From Paludibacteraceae bacterium (GTDB lineage Bacteria > Bacteroidota > Bacteroidia > Bacteroidales > Paludibacteraceae), in assembly GCA_905233415.1 (NCBI GenBank), contig CAJOEX010000015.1, forward strand, positions 1 to 33,027: a stretch of 33,027 bases of DNA. The letters run 5' to 3'. How positions within the stretch are numbered: the stretch's first letter is position 1; each line of letters begins with the position of its first letter. Under the pieces are notes generated by a model. The model did not search any database and had not been told where the DNA came from. It saw only the letters and a list, made by a program, of their open reading frames with translations. Below are positions 23,398 through 32,648 of this stretch, one piece after another. The position numbers and the translations under genes were made by a program.

Positions 23398-25074
23398 TTA
23401 TACCTCAACGTTTGCATAAAGGAAACGCTTGATGGATTTCTTGGGCGTTTTCTCAAACTCATGCGGGAAGAGTTTGACGCAGTTGAGCTGTTCATAGGCA
23501 GCCAACTCGGCATTCACCTGCTTGCGAACTTCCTCCATATGTGCTTCGACTTGTTCTGCCGTCAAGCCACTGGCATCAACTTCGTTGTAATCGGGACAAA
23601 CAAGTGCCACCAAACGAGCATCATCGGTCTGAATAACAAGCGATTCAAGGACATAAGGCATGTTATTGAGCTTTGCCTCAATTTCCTCCGGGTAAATATT
23701 TTGGCCCGACGGACCAAGCAGCATCGTCTTGCAACGGCCTTTGATAAAGAGATAACCGTCTTCGTCAATGAAGCCGAGGTCACCCGTCCGCAGCCAGCCG
23801 TCTTTGGTGAAACTTTCCTTTGTCGCCTGTTCGTTCTTGAAATAGCCCTTCATCACATTCTCACCCCGAGTTACGACCTCACCGATGCCTTCTGCGTTCT
23901 GGTGAATCAATTTCACCTCCATAATGCCGGGCAACGCACGACCGCAAGAATATAGTTTGCCGCCCTCCTCATAAGGCGTAAAACAAATGAGCGGGGCACA
24001 TTCGGTCATACCGTAACCTACCGTCATCGGGAACTTGATACGATGCAGGAACGCCTCCACTTCAGGATTAAGCGGCGCACCGCCAATGATAATCTGCTTG
24101 AATTCACCGCCAAACGCCTCCACCAACTGTTGGCGAATCTTGCTGAGTACCACTTCATCCAGATAGGGAACTTTGAGCACCCAGCTTACAGGCGGTTTCT
24201 GGATTTGCGGCACAATCATCTTTTTGTAAATCTTCTCAAGAATGAGCGGCACAGAAAGGATGGTTGTCGGTTTAACTTCCTTGAAAGCCTGTAGCAGAAT
24301 CTTCGGCGACGGAGTGCGACCAATCAACCATGAATGCCCGCCGGAAGCAAGACATGCAAGGAAGTCAAACGCACAGCCGTACGCATGAGCCAAAGGAAGG
24401 AACGCCACATGGCGGCATCCCGGGTACACAAGTTTGATATTAAACGCATAGCGGATATTACCCGCCAAACCGTTGAGCGGCATAATAACGCCCTTACTGA
24501 AACCTGTCGTTCCGGAAGTGTAGTTGATGGAACCGATAGCGCTGTTGGGACGTTCGTTATACTGCACGCTTTCAGGCGTGAAACCTTTGGCGTACTTCTT
24601 GCCAAACGCATCCTCCACATCTCCCCAAGTAATTTCCTTGTGGTGACGGTGCGCTATAAGCTTGAAGTTTGTGAGCGAATAAACCGCCTTGAGCGTCTCC
24701 AGTTGCTCAAGGTCCATATTCTCCCAAATCAAGTCGGTGATAAAGAGCAACTTGGATTCGGAGTGGTTGATGATATGCTGTGCATCATTGGCTTTGAAAT
24801 CCTGCAAGATAGGTACAATAATCCCTCCATACGTGATGGTTGCAAGATAAACGGTCACCCAATTGCAGTTGTTGCGTCCCATGACGGCAATCTTGTCGTC
24901 CTTCTTGATACCAAACAGTTTGAACAACAAGTGCAAGCGCGCAATCTGCGCCGCAAGGCGCCCGTAAGTAAAGGTGTTAGCCGTTCCGTAATCCGTAATC
25001 GCGTCCAAGTCCCAGTTTTCACGGAAGGAACGCTCATACATCTTTACGAAATTGTCTTGTTCTGATGTCAGCAT
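23398..25074 (-). CDS. AMP-forming acyl-CoA synthetase (long-chain fatty acid ligase type)
   Basis: It activates a carboxylic acid, most likely a fatty acid, with ATP and coenzyme A. The 558-residue protein has the ANL-family motifs: YTSGTTGFSKGV (about residues 184-195, P-loop), VGYGMTECAPLI (about 350), GWLRTGDLGFIDEDGYLFI (about 425, with the ATP-binding aspartate), and GRCKTMLLGPSGQNIYPEEIE (hinge region, about 448). The catalytic lysine near the C-terminus is plausible in PKKSIKRFLY. FadD-like by overall form, but the chain length preferred cannot be read from sequence. Operon neighbours are a small membrane protein upstream and coaX downstream. Confidence 0.92.
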   Translation of the reverse strand: MLTSEQDNFVKMYERSFRENWDLDAITDYGTANTFTYGRLAAQIARLHLLFKLFGIKKDDKIAVMGRNNCNWVTVYLATITYGGIIVPILQDFKANDAQHIINHSESKLLFITDLIWENMDLEQLETLKAVYSLTNFKLIAHRHHKEITWGDVEDAFGKKYAKGFTPESVQYNERPNSAIGSINYTSGTTGFSKGVIMPLNGLAGNIRYAFNIKLVYPGCRHVAFLPLAHAYGCAFDFLACLASGGHSWLIGRTPSPKILLQAFKEVKPTTILSVPLILEKIYKKMIVPQIQKPPVSWVLKVPYLDEVVLSKIRQQLVEAFGGEFKQIIIGGAPLNPEVEAFLHRIKFPMTVGYGMTECAPLICFTPYEEGGKLYSCGRALPGIMEVKLIHQNAEGIGEVVTRGENVMKGYFKNEQATKESFTKDGWLRTGDLGFIDEDGYLFIKGRCKTMLLGPSGQNIYPEEIEAKLNNMPYVLESLVIQTDDARLVALVCPDYNEVDASGLTAEQVEAHMEEVRKQVNAELAAYEQLNCVKLFPHEFEKTPKKSIKRFLYANVEV

Positions 25075-25108
25075 AGATTTTCAGTTAAATAGTAGTGCTT
25101 ACGCACGA

Positions 25109-25537
25109 TTATTGTGCCGGTTCGGGCACATCAAGCAATTGGTCGGCAGGGAGCTCCTCTTGCGACACTTCCACAATGCGGTCAACAATAAACTGGCTGT
25201 TCCCGCGCCAGGGCAACGTGCCGAAATAGCGTTTCCAATGCAGCTTGACTTGCCTGCTGGAGTGGTTTTCAATCTCCATCGCCACAGCCGCGTCTGCAAC
25301 TGAGAACTTGAACTCGTTGGACTGAATCGTAGCATTGGAGTTCTTGCTGTTGTAGCCGGTTTGAATCATCTTGCCCTCATAGGTCTTGAAGATGATTCCT
25401 TCTTTCTGGAAATAGTTAATGTCGCCTTCATTCGTGCCTTCGCTATACACAAAGCAGAACTTGAAGTAGATGAATCCCGCCAAAACGACGAGGATAATGG
25501 CTGTTAACCAACCGATAATTTTTCCTTTTGTTGACAT
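25109..25537 (-). CDS. small membrane-anchored protein of unknown function
   Basis: A 142-residue protein with a single N-terminal membrane helix (KIIGWLTAIILVVLAGFIYF, about residues 6-25) and no cleavage site, so it should be anchored with a soluble domain outside the cytoplasm. The soluble part (GDINYFQKEGIIFKTYEGKM, FKFSVADAAVAMEI, LHWKRYFGTLPWRGNSQFIV) is a conserved-looking Bacteroidales protein; I do not recognise a characterised family. It opens an operon with the acyl-CoA synthetase and coaX, 34 bases from the next gene. A consensus promoter is about 55 bases upstream. Confidence 0.8.
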   Translation of the reverse strand: MSTKGKIIGWLTAIILVVLAGFIYFKFCFVYSEGTNEGDINYFQKEGIIFKTYEGKMIQTGYNSKNSNATIQSNEFKFSVADAAVAMEIENHSSRQVKLHWKRYFGTLPWRGNSQFIVDRIVEVSQEELPADQLLDVPEPAQ

Positions 25538-25593
25538 ATGATTTAATTTACGATTTGGCGTTTAACGTTTTTAGGCTTTGCCCAATTTGGCGG

Positions 25594-25625
25594 CAAAGGT
25601 ACTACATTTTTTTTATATGTGCAAA
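25594..25625 (-). promoter_or_regulatory. Bacteroidetes-type promoter of the acyl-CoA synthetase/coaX operon
   Basis: On the minus strand: TTTG (25625-25622), a 20-base spacer with eight A, and TACCTTTG (25601-25594). A CTTTGCC / GGCAAAG dyad (25576-25582, 25592-25598) overlaps the -7 box and could be an operator. The promoter begins seven bases after the stop of the preceding gene. Confidence 0.75.
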
Positions 25626-25631
25626 TTTTTT

Positions 25632-28568
25632 TTATAAAAATTGCACAAGGGCTTTGTTGGCGAAGCCGTCAATATACATTTCTATCGGTTTTTCCAAGCG
25701 GACGTGCCGGAGGTATTTTGTTTCAGCAACAGCGGGCAGAGCGTCCAATTGGGCAAAGTCAAGGCATTCGTCCGGACGGGCAATCGTATCTACGTTGATA
25801 TAACCAACATTGAAGGACGTCAGATTCTGGAAGAAATGCGAACCTTGACTTGGCTCAATGCGGAAGTCCGGCAAACTGCACTCTACAATTGCTTTCGCTT
25901 CGCTGATATCGCCCCACTGTACAGGCACGCCCAATGTCGGAATATTCGATCCCCAACGGCCGAAACCGATGAGAAGATAGTTCGCTTTGGCGTTCCTTAT
26001 TTCACTGTTCCACTCACGCATAGTAAGCGCCATTTCACGCGTGTGGAGCACATCAAACGCTTCGGGACGCAGGTAGATAATATCTCTTATCCCCTCAATC
26101 TTCCCCACCCCGAGCGCCGACTCGGATTTCAGTAACGGCTTCTCCGACTCGTGCACCTCGTCCCAATCGACTTTGGCTGTCAGCGAATCCGCCGAAATCG
26201 GTCGTATCTGCAGCACATTGAACACCGCAGGCGATTGCATAAGGTCAACGGCATATTCGATTTCAACAGGCGTCTTGATTTCCTGTTGCGCAATGTCCAG
26301 CAGACGGTTGATAATATCCGCAAGCGGGAACGTATTGAACTTGAGTTGCGGCGCAAAGGTAATATACCGCGGTCCGGACGGGAAGCACGAGTCAACAATA
26401 CGCATGTTGTCGCGGTCGTAAGTCGAAGCAATCTTCTTGAGTGACTCAAACTGCTCGCAATCGGCGACAGAGAGACGCTCCATATTCACCGCCTCATCCA
26501 CAGACATCACAAACCGTTCGGGCTGCATCGAAAGCGCCAACATCGAACGCTGCGTATCACGCATAGTAAGGTCCGGCGAGGACAATTGCAGCGCCTGCTT
26601 CGGGTATTTTGGAGAGAAACGCAACACCGGCTCGCCATCAACTACCACTTTGCCAAGACCGTATGCCACCTTCACGATTCCTTCGTCCGCACGTTCATAA
26701 TTCACCGGATAGAAATTCACGCTGCGTGCCACGCCGGACATGGTCGGGAAGAAATAGCCATTCTGCTCGCTGCCGCAGATTTCTTGCAGCACAATCGCCA
26801 TCTTTTCCTCGGCAATAACGTTGCCGGTCGAAAGAATATAGCCCTTCGAGGACGAAAAATACACCGACGCATAAACCGACTTGATTGCTTTTGCAAGCAG
26901 CCGCAGCTGTTGGTGTTTGTCCGGCGAGTTCGGAATCATGTACGTCGCATAAACACCCGCAAACGGCTGATAATATGAGTCTTCCAGTTTTGACGATGAA
27001 CGGATAGCCAGCGGCTTATCGACTACATCCAGAAACTTCTGCAACGCCTTGACCAACTCAAGCGGTAGTGCCGAAGATATGAACTCCGACAATATTTCTT
27101 CGTCCGAAGCAGGCGAGTTAATCACATACTGCAAACCGTTCTCCTGAATAAACGCGTCAAAATAGTCCGTCGTAATAACCATCGTCCGCGGCACAAGCAC
27201 ACGCACATCCTCCCATTCGTTATAGAGGTTGTATTTCTGCAGCACATGGTTCAAGAACGCCAATCCGCGCGCCTTGCCACCCAACGAACTGTTGCCGAGC
27301 CGCGAGAACCAAATCGTGTCGTTATATGTCTCAGGGTCGAACTTTGCAACGACGCCCAAAGCCTGTTGCAGACGGTACTCATGGACGGTTTTGATATTGA
27401 TGGCGCGAATATTTTCGATGTCGTCATCATCCTTGATGGTGAGCGGACTGACTTTCTTGCCGACATCAAACAAACCGCGAGCAAAGAGCCATTTGCTCAG
27501 ATAATTATTGTCTGACAACCGGCGGAAAGCCTTCGCAGGAATATTTTGAAGCACACGCTCAAAGTCCTCAAGGTTGTTCGCACGCGCAAGCTCACGTCCG
27601 GAACGCGGGTCAATGGCGACAAAGTCTCCGAATCCGAACTCACGACCGATATAATCGCTCAGTTCCTGCATCAACGTCTTCGAGGTCTTCATCACAAATC
27701 CGACGCCAAGCTGCTTGGCAACCGACTTCATCGACGCTTGCGACGATTGCATAAGAATCGGCATCGTCGGGTTGTCCTTGCGGATAAGTTTGCAGAGTTT
27801 GACACCGGCGTCAAGCTGCTCCGTCGAGGACAAATCGCCCTTGTGCAGCACAAAACCGATGTCGGAAATCACACCGATTATATTCTGCTTGTACCGTTCG
27901 TACAGTTCTAACGCCTCGTCGTAATACGTCGCCATCAGCACTTTCGGACGACAGCGTTTGCGGAAGAGCTGCTGTTTCTCGTTGATTGCGTCCTGAATGG
28001 CGATGCTGTTCTGATTGAGCACCAACTTGTAAAGCAGCGGCAGGTAAGTGGAATAGTACCGCACCGAATCTTCGACAAGCAGAATTGCCCGCACACCGGC
28101 TTCCAGAATGTCGTGCTCGGCATTCATCTTGTCCTCAATAAGCTTGATGATGGCAATGATGAGGTCCGTCGAGTTGTTCCAGCAGAAGAAGTAATCGATA
28201 TTGTGTTTGTCCTCATGCTCAATGCGGTCAAAGACCTCTTTGGAGAACGAAGAAAGCAACACAAACGGCGTATCAGGAGAGAGTTGTTTGGACTCGGCTG
28301 CAAAAGCAAATGCATCCGTTACGCCGGCATTGTTCATGGCGATAACAAGGTCAAACTGCCCGTCTTCCTGGAGCAGTTTCAAGGCATCAGTCTTGTTCTC
28401 CGCACGAATAACCGCAGGCGGGTTGCTCAGATTGAGGTCGTTGTACTCCTGTGCGATTTGCACGTCAAGCCGTCCGTCCTCTTCCAGCAGGAAGTTGTCG
28501 TAGTTGTTGCACACGAGCAGAATCCTCCGCACGCGCTTCACCATTAATTGTGTATAATCATTCTCCAT
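25632..28568 (-). CDS. PEP-synthase-like protein with two receiver-like domains and an ATP-grasp domain
   Basis: A 978-residue protein. Residues about 10-150 resemble a degenerate response-regulator receiver. About 163-310 resemble a second, with LLVEDS, GVISDIGF (possible phospho-acceptor near 232) and GFVMKTSKT (lysine near 291). From about 427 the pyruvate/PEP dikinase N-terminal ATP-grasp domain follows: SLGGKARGLAFL and AIRSSSKLEDSYYQPFAGVY, then QIRPIS near 800. The swivelling phosphohistidine domain (TSHAAI type) and the PEP-binding barrel of true PEP synthase are not visible. The C-terminal stretch with GFGRWGSNIPTLGVPVQW is characteristic of this Bacteroidetes family. The activity is unknown; an ATP-dependent transfer controlled by the receivers is an inference. 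It starts 20 bases after the DUF1016 gene. Confidence 0.8.
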   Translation of the reverse strand: MENDYTQLMVKRVRRILLVCNNYDNFLLEEDGRLDVQIAQEYNDLNLSNPPAVIRAENKTDALKLLQEDGQFDLVIAMNNAGVTDAFAFAAESKQLSPDTPFVLLSSFSKEVFDRIEHEDKHNIDYFFCWNNSTDLIIAIIKLIEDKMNAEHDILEAGVRAILLVEDSVRYYSTYLPLLYKLVLNQNSIAIQDAINEKQQLFRKRCRPKVLMATYYDEALELYERYKQNIIGVISDIGFVLHKGDLSSTEQLDAGVKLCKLIRKDNPTMPILMQSSQASMKSVAKQLGVGFVMKTSKTLMQELSDYIGREFGFGDFVAIDPRSGRELARANNLEDFERVLQNIPAKAFRRLSDNNYLSKWLFARGLFDVGKKVSPLTIKDDDDIENIRAINIKTVHEYRLQQALGVVAKFDPETYNDTIWFSRLGNSSLGGKARGLAFLNHVLQKYNLYNEWEDVRVLVPRTMVITTDYFDAFIQENGLQYVINSPASDEEILSEFISSALPLELVKALQKFLDVVDKPLAIRSSSKLEDSYYQPFAGVYATYMIPNSPDKHQQLRLLAKAIKSVYASVYFSSSKGYILSTGNVIAEEKMAIVLQEICGSEQNGYFFPTMSGVARSVNFYPVNYERADEGIVKVAYGLGKVVVDGEPVLRFSPKYPKQALQLSSPDLTMRDTQRSMLALSMQPERFVMSVDEAVNMERLSVADCEQFESLKKIASTYDRDNMRIVDSCFPSGPRYITFAPQLKFNTFPLADIINRLLDIAQQEIKTPVEIEYAVDLMQSPAVFNVLQIRPISADSLTAKVDWDEVHESEKPLLKSESALGVGKIEGIRDIIYLRPEAFDVLHTREMALTMREWNSEIRNAKANYLLIGFGRWGSNIPTLGVPVQWGDISEAKAIVECSLPDFRIEPSQGSHFFQNLTSFNVGYINVDTIARPDECLDFAQLDALPAVAETKYLRHVRLEKPIEMYIDGFANKALVQFL

Positions 28569-28588
28569 AATGGATGTTTTTGATTTGC

Positions 28589-29728
28589 CTATTTTCTGTT
28601 CTCAATCTCTTTTACTGTGCGCTCCACCACTTCCTCTAACTGATATGTCGCGACGCCAAGCGGTTTCTGAATATCTTTGAGCGACCATTCAACTACCGTC
28701 TTGTCTGAAGATTTACATATAACTAAGCCGACCGTTGGGTTATCATGTTCTCCACGCATCAACTCATCTACGGCTGTAACATAAAAATTCAATTTGCCTG
28801 CAAATTCAGGAATATACTTAACCGCTTTCAGTTCAACAACCACATACCGATGCTGCGGAATATGATAGAAAATCAAGTCAGGGAAGAAAGTCTGCCCGCC
28901 AGGCATCTGTAACTCCATTTGTCTGCCCACATACGAAAAACCTTTGCCGAGTTCAAGCAGGAAATTGGTAATGTTCGTCACCAAAGCTTCCTCCAACACA
29001 TGTTCATCATAGCCTTTTTTGAGATGCAGGAAATTGAGGTCCAACGGATCTTTAAGTATTTCTTGTGCCAACTGTTGTTCCGGCAGAGCAAGTGTATTGG
29101 AAAAGTTTGTAATGGCTTTCCCTTGCCGTTTGTACATGCCGCTTTTTATCTCATCTTCCAATCTACTGCGGCTCCAGTTTCCAGCAATCGTCTGATTGAT
29201 ATAGAATAGCGCCTCGTCAAGCGAATTGGATTTTGAAACAATTTCTATATGATGTCCCCAAGGAACTAATGCAAAATCAGTAGGCATCTCTAATGCGCCA
29301 CCAACTGGGTGGCAATTAGGCGTTTCTAATTTGGCAACAAGTTGCTGCCAAAATTCGCCAACAGGCTGCTGGCTATTTGAATCGTCTAATTTGGCAACAA
29401 GTTGTTGCCATTTTGTAACTTGCTCACAATAAAACAGATACCATTGTTTCATGTACCGAATATTCCTATATGAGAAGCCCTTCTCTTCCGGGAACATCTG
29501 CTGCAAATCAATGCTCAGTTGTTGCAACACTCCGCTTCCCCATTTGCTTTCCGCTTTGAGGGCAACAATATCACGTCCCAAGCTCCAGTAGAACTCAAGC
29601 ATCGATTGATTGATACGCACTACCGCTTTGATTTGGCTCTGACGGTAGCGTTGCTTGAGATCAGACAACCATTGCACATAATCTGTACTGGCTATCATCC
29701 CGTCTCTATGTATAAATTCCGGCTTCAT
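28589..29728 (-). CDS. DUF1016 (YhcG-type) PDDEXK nuclease-domain protein
   Basis: A 379-residue protein. The N-terminal DUF1016 domain has YWSLGRDIV, GFSYRNIRYMKQWYLFY and VPWGHHIEIV with NQTIAGNWSRSRLEDEI. The C-terminal nuclease core carries PDLIFY (Pro283-Asp284) and VVVELKA (Glu299, Lys301), a complete PD-(D/E)XK site. YhcG-like genes are frequent beside restriction systems and other defence loci, but their activity is poorly defined. Between the domains lies a 20-residue in-frame repeat, two copies starting WQQLVAKL, encoded by 60-base units with palindromes (29297-29411). ATG at 29728 is used; one at 29698 is possible. It precedes the PEP-synthase-like gene. Confidence 0.88.
   Translation of the reverse strand: MKPEFIHRDGMIASTDYVQWLSDLKQRYRQSQIKAVVRINQSMLEFYWSLGRDIVALKAESKWGSGVLQQLSIDLQQMFPEEKGFSYRNIRYMKQWYLFYCEQVTKWQQLVAKLDDSNSQQPVGEFWQQLVAKLETPNCHPVGGALEMPTDFALVPWGHHIEIVSKSNSLDEALFYINQTIAGNWSRSRLEDEIKSGMYKRQGKAITNFSNTLALPEQQLAQEILKDPLDLNFLHLKKGYDEHVLEEALVTNITNFLLELGKGFSYVGRQMELQMPGGQTFFPDLIFYHIPQHRYVVVELKAVKYIPEFAGKLNFYVTAVDELMRGEHDNPTVGLVICKSSDKTVVEWSLKDIQKPLGVATYQLEEVVERTVKEIENRK
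29297..29411. repeat. 60-base tandem repeat with alternating palindromes inside the DUF1016 gene
   Basis: Two dyad types alternate with a 60-base period: a GGCnACAA-type dyad at 29331-29351 and 29391-29411, and a GCCAnC-type dyad at 29297-29313 and 29357-29373. Each has arms matching at nearly every position. The period is 20 codons, so the frame is kept. Confidence 0.75.
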
Positions 29729-29999
29729 ATGTTGCTTATAGCTGAATTATCGAAATATTATGTCTCTCATCCACATTTCCCCGCAACTCATCCACTATAC
29801 TCACCCACTTCGCTTTTATAGGTTTGTGTTAATTATATCCTGTTTACACATCCTTTCAACTTTATAGGAAATTGCCCTTTATTAAAAGCCCCATCTGCTT
29901 CGTCTGCCAGAGCTTTTGAAGAGATTGGTGCCATTCTTTTTTCGCCATCCTTCAGGATCATACTTTTTTATTTTCCAACCGGCTGTTAAACTCCTACCT
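29729..29999. other. gap between the DUF1016 gene and the FRG pair
   Basis: No gene, no clear terminator and no consensus promoter were seen in these 271 bases. The DUF1016 and PEP-synthase-like genes could therefore depend on an unrecognised promoter or on read-through from the FRG pair. Confidence 0.5.
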
Positions 30000-31448
30000 C
30001 TAGGTACACCCCAGAAAGAACTTCCCCCTGGAACGTCCGCCTTTTCCTGAAGAATAAGTCTTTCCTCCATCATATTTTGCAGAAAAATATCCAAACGGGA
30101 TAAGAAAGATAGCAAATATTATAAAAGATGTCGTAAACCATATAGAAAATTCATCAGATGTATCTCCAACACTACCAGCGGCAATCAAATATGCAAGTAT
30201 AGCTGCTCCAGGTATGCCTACAACGATTGAGGTAGCGATTAGGCATCCCGAATCATCTTCCTTCTCTATATTTTTAGATTGGGTGTTTTCTTTTTCTTGA
30301 TACTTGTTGACACTCGCTGTTCTTGAAGCCTGCGCAGCCACATTGTCATACATCACGTTAGTCTTGATTGACTTGTATTTAGCTGAGTTGATATTCTGTA
30401 AACGTTTATCGTAAGCTTCAATGTAAATACGCCCACATTTCTTCTCGTCATCATCTGCGATAATTTCTATAGAAGCCTCTATATTACTATTTTTGAAATA
30501 GGATTTAATTTCAAAAACATCTTCCCTAAGAGCCTTTAATATAGAAGCCTTTCTAATATTAGAAGGAACATCTTCTTGTTCGTTTGGTTCTCCAAATTGT
30601 TGAGTCATATAGAATAGCAGTTTGTCATAAACCTTTCTCAAATTTTCATAGCCTTCGATATTATCACTTTCGCCATCAATGGAATCAAACACGAACCTAT
30701 TATGTGTCTCATACAAATGAGAGAAACACCAATCGATTTTGTTTCCTTCTACATCCGTGCTTATTTTTAATCTCCCCTGACTATAATATGTTAAATGAAG
30801 ATTGTGTTGGGTATTATCTAATTGATTTACTGCATAGAGAAACTCTTTAGCAGGGAGACCTAAAGATTGCCCAAAGAAAGAGAGGTACTTCGTTTTATTT
30901 TGAGAATCAATAATCGGCTTCATTTCATTCAATCTACCATATGAAGATGATGAGCCATCCTTACTTATACAGGCATCTAGAATGCTTTTTAATTCTGTCT
31001 GAGCGCGTTTTGCTTTTTTAGGGACACGAATCATCCGGAAGAAAGAGTGTTTTATTCTAATCGCAAATAGAACATTATCACCTTCATTAGATGCGGCATA
31101 TGATGAAACATCTTTCATACCAAATTGCTCCCCCAATATATGAATTTTTTGGAGATCGGGATAGAGAGCCACTGTATATTTGCCCGGGTAAATCCATTTT
31201 TGAAGCCACTCTATTTCCTGAAAAAGGTATGCTTCAGCTTTTTCAAGAGGATACTTTTGAGCGAGTTCTAAAACTTTTTCTATATTGTAATCTTGATCAT
31301 ACGCATAATTGACACATCCTACATATAAAGTAGGCATACCAAACTTCATTATATACTCATCCATATAATGGTGCCATAAGTACCTGGCTTCATTATATTC
31401 TTTGGCGCATACAATAAGTTGTTGCTCTATTTTATGATCAATGTCCAT
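30000..31448 (-). CDS. unknown AT-rich protein with two C-terminal membrane helices
   Basis: A 482-residue protein that I do not recognise. Residues 1-400 are soluble and charged, with no signal peptide; notable stretches are LWHHYMDEYIMKFGMPTLYVG near the N-terminus, RIKHSFFRMIRVPKKAKRAQ near 145, and a lysine/glutamate-rich linker (KYQEKENTQSKNIEKEDDSG) before the membrane. Two membrane helices lie at about 402-425 and 434-455, followed by a short Gly/Lys/Arg-rich tail. The domain would thus face the cytoplasm with both ends inside. It is 47 bases after the FRG gene on the same strand and has a lower GC content than the housekeeping genes, which suggests transfer. A possible effector or sensor partner of FRG is an inference. 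Confidence 0.75.
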   Translation of the reverse strand: MDIDHKIEQQLIVCAKEYNEARYLWHHYMDEYIMKFGMPTLYVGCVNYAYDQDYNIEKVLELAQKYPLEKAEAYLFQEIEWLQKWIYPGKYTVALYPDLQKIHILGEQFGMKDVSSYAASNEGDNVLFAIRIKHSFFRMIRVPKKAKRAQTELKSILDACISKDGSSSSYGRLNEMKPIIDSQNKTKYLSFFGQSLGLPAKEFLYAVNQLDNTQHNLHLTYYSQGRLKISTDVEGNKIDWCFSHLYETHNRFVFDSIDGESDNIEGYENLRKVYDKLLFYMTQQFGEPNEQEDVPSNIRKASILKALREDVFEIKSYFKNSNIEASIEIIADDDEKKCGRIYIEAYDKRLQNINSAKYKSIKTNVMYDNVAAQASRTASVNKYQEKENTQSKNIEKEDDSGCLIATSIVVGIPGAAILAYLIAAGSVGDTSDEFSIWFTTSFIIFAIFLIPFGYFSAKYDGGKTYSSGKGGRSRGKFFLGCT

Positions 31449-31495
31449 GAGCCTAATATCGTGTTATTATATGTATAACATTCTTTATTTTCCGA

Positions 31496-32437
31496 TTAGA
31501 TAATTTTATAAGTTGCATCTTTTACGCCTAAAAACGCATCGCTGACGACGGTTTTAATTTCTGGGAACAGGCACTTGTAATCTTTATTATTTGGTTTCAA
31601 ATAACATCTTGTAATGTAAGGGATGAGTGATTTATGAATATCCACACATGATAAATTATCTTCTAAAGGTCTATAGTTATTATCATAAAAGAGTAAACAA
31701 CCATCTTGTGCGACGATATTGTAATTAGAAATGATAACATTCGTAGAGTACTCAAATTCTTGGTGGGCGAACTTAAATGAATATGCTTTATTCTCAATCA
31801 TAATAGATTTGTTTCCAAATAACAGATTGAACGTACTCAAAGATAAAAGAGTCTTTAAAGCATACTTACTTGACTCTTGAAATATGCTATTCGTTTTGTT
31901 TTGTTCAGAAAAAGAAGTTTTTACAGATATGTGATTTGCAATATCGTCAAATGAAACTCCTATTTGTGGTGAATAGTATAGAGACGCATAATTCCTTATT
32001 GAATTGTCAATAGTATCTGCATGTGCAACTTCTTCACACATAAAGAACAACGCAGTATTAATATCTAAAGAAAAATCCAAAAAGAGAGAAAAACCTGTTT
32101 GATAATGTTGTGCAATGCTCATTAACATTAAATCTGTACATTCAAATCCCATAGAAGCGCAATATTTTTCGATTAGATTATTATTTGCTCTTCGTAGTGT
32201 TTGAATTTTGCGATACACTTCTGTTGCAGGTAAATCTTCTTTGTTATTACAAATGCAATATCGTTGTGCTGAGGTGTAGTTTTTGTATTTTGCCTCTTTT
32301 ACTCCTCGATAGTATATTTTCGATGATAAATTTAAGTGGGAAGCATACCATTCTTCAAATTCAGAAATAGTATTGACACAGGTATAGGTAGAAAAAACAT
32401 CCTGTTTTTGTCTATGTGACTTATACTCGTCTAACAT
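31496..32437 (-). CDS. FRG-domain protein
   Basis: A 313-residue protein. The N-terminal half fits the FRG domain: YYRGVKEAKY (Tyr-Arg-Gly at 43-45 in place of Phe-Arg-Gly), then the central helix SIAQHYQTGFSLFLDFSLDINTALFF (about 108-132), matching the family pattern QHYGLPTRLLDWT followed by a helix. The otherwise typical RLLDWT is reduced to LFLDFS. The C-terminal half (about 200-313) is not recognised. FRG domains are found in bacterial accessory regions and are of unknown biochemical function. GC-poor, with its own promoter at 32548-32579 and a leader of about 110 bases. First gene of a pair with the two-helix membrane protein. Confidence 0.8.
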   Translation of the reverse strand: MLDEYKSHRQKQDVFSTYTCVNTISEFEEWYASHLNLSSKIYYRGVKEAKYKNYTSAQRYCICNNKEDLPATEVYRKIQTLRRANNNLIEKYCASMGFECTDLMLMSIAQHYQTGFSLFLDFSLDINTALFFMCEEVAHADTIDNSIRNYASLYYSPQIGVSFDDIANHISVKTSFSEQNKTNSIFQESSKYALKTLLSLSTFNLLFGNKSIMIENKAYSFKFAHQEFEYSTNVIISNYNIVAQDGCLLFYDNNYRPLEDNLSCVDIHKSLIPYITRCYLKPNNKDYKCLFPEIKTVVSDAFLGVKDATYKII

Positions 32438-32547
32438 CGTGCTTCAAAAATCTTTTCGTATATCAAATATCTTTTTTACCTTTATTCCGGTATCCCCTGA
32501 CGCAAGTCAAAGTATAAGGTGTCATTTCACTAAAACCTTTGCGGCTG

Positions 32548-32579
32548 CAAAGGTACTACATTTTTTGCATATATGCAAA
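32548..32579 (-). promoter_or_regulatory. Bacteroidetes-type promoter of the FRG operon
   Basis: On the minus strand: TTTG (32579-32576), a 20-base spacer with six A, and TACCTTTG (32555-32548). A CCTTTGC/GCAAAGG dyad (32536-32542, 32547-32553) covers the -7 box and the likely start site. The gene start is about 110 bases downstream. Confidence 0.75.
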
Positions 32580-32648
32580 TATATTTGCGGAATTTTGTAA
32601 ATGGGAGCAAAAAAACTATGCAAGAAATGGAATATGCATAGTGGGATC

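Noticed and set aside
29882..30115. Short open frame over the C-terminal end of the two-helix membrane protein
   Set aside because: It overlaps the longer gene in another frame and shows no domain; most likely a shadow.
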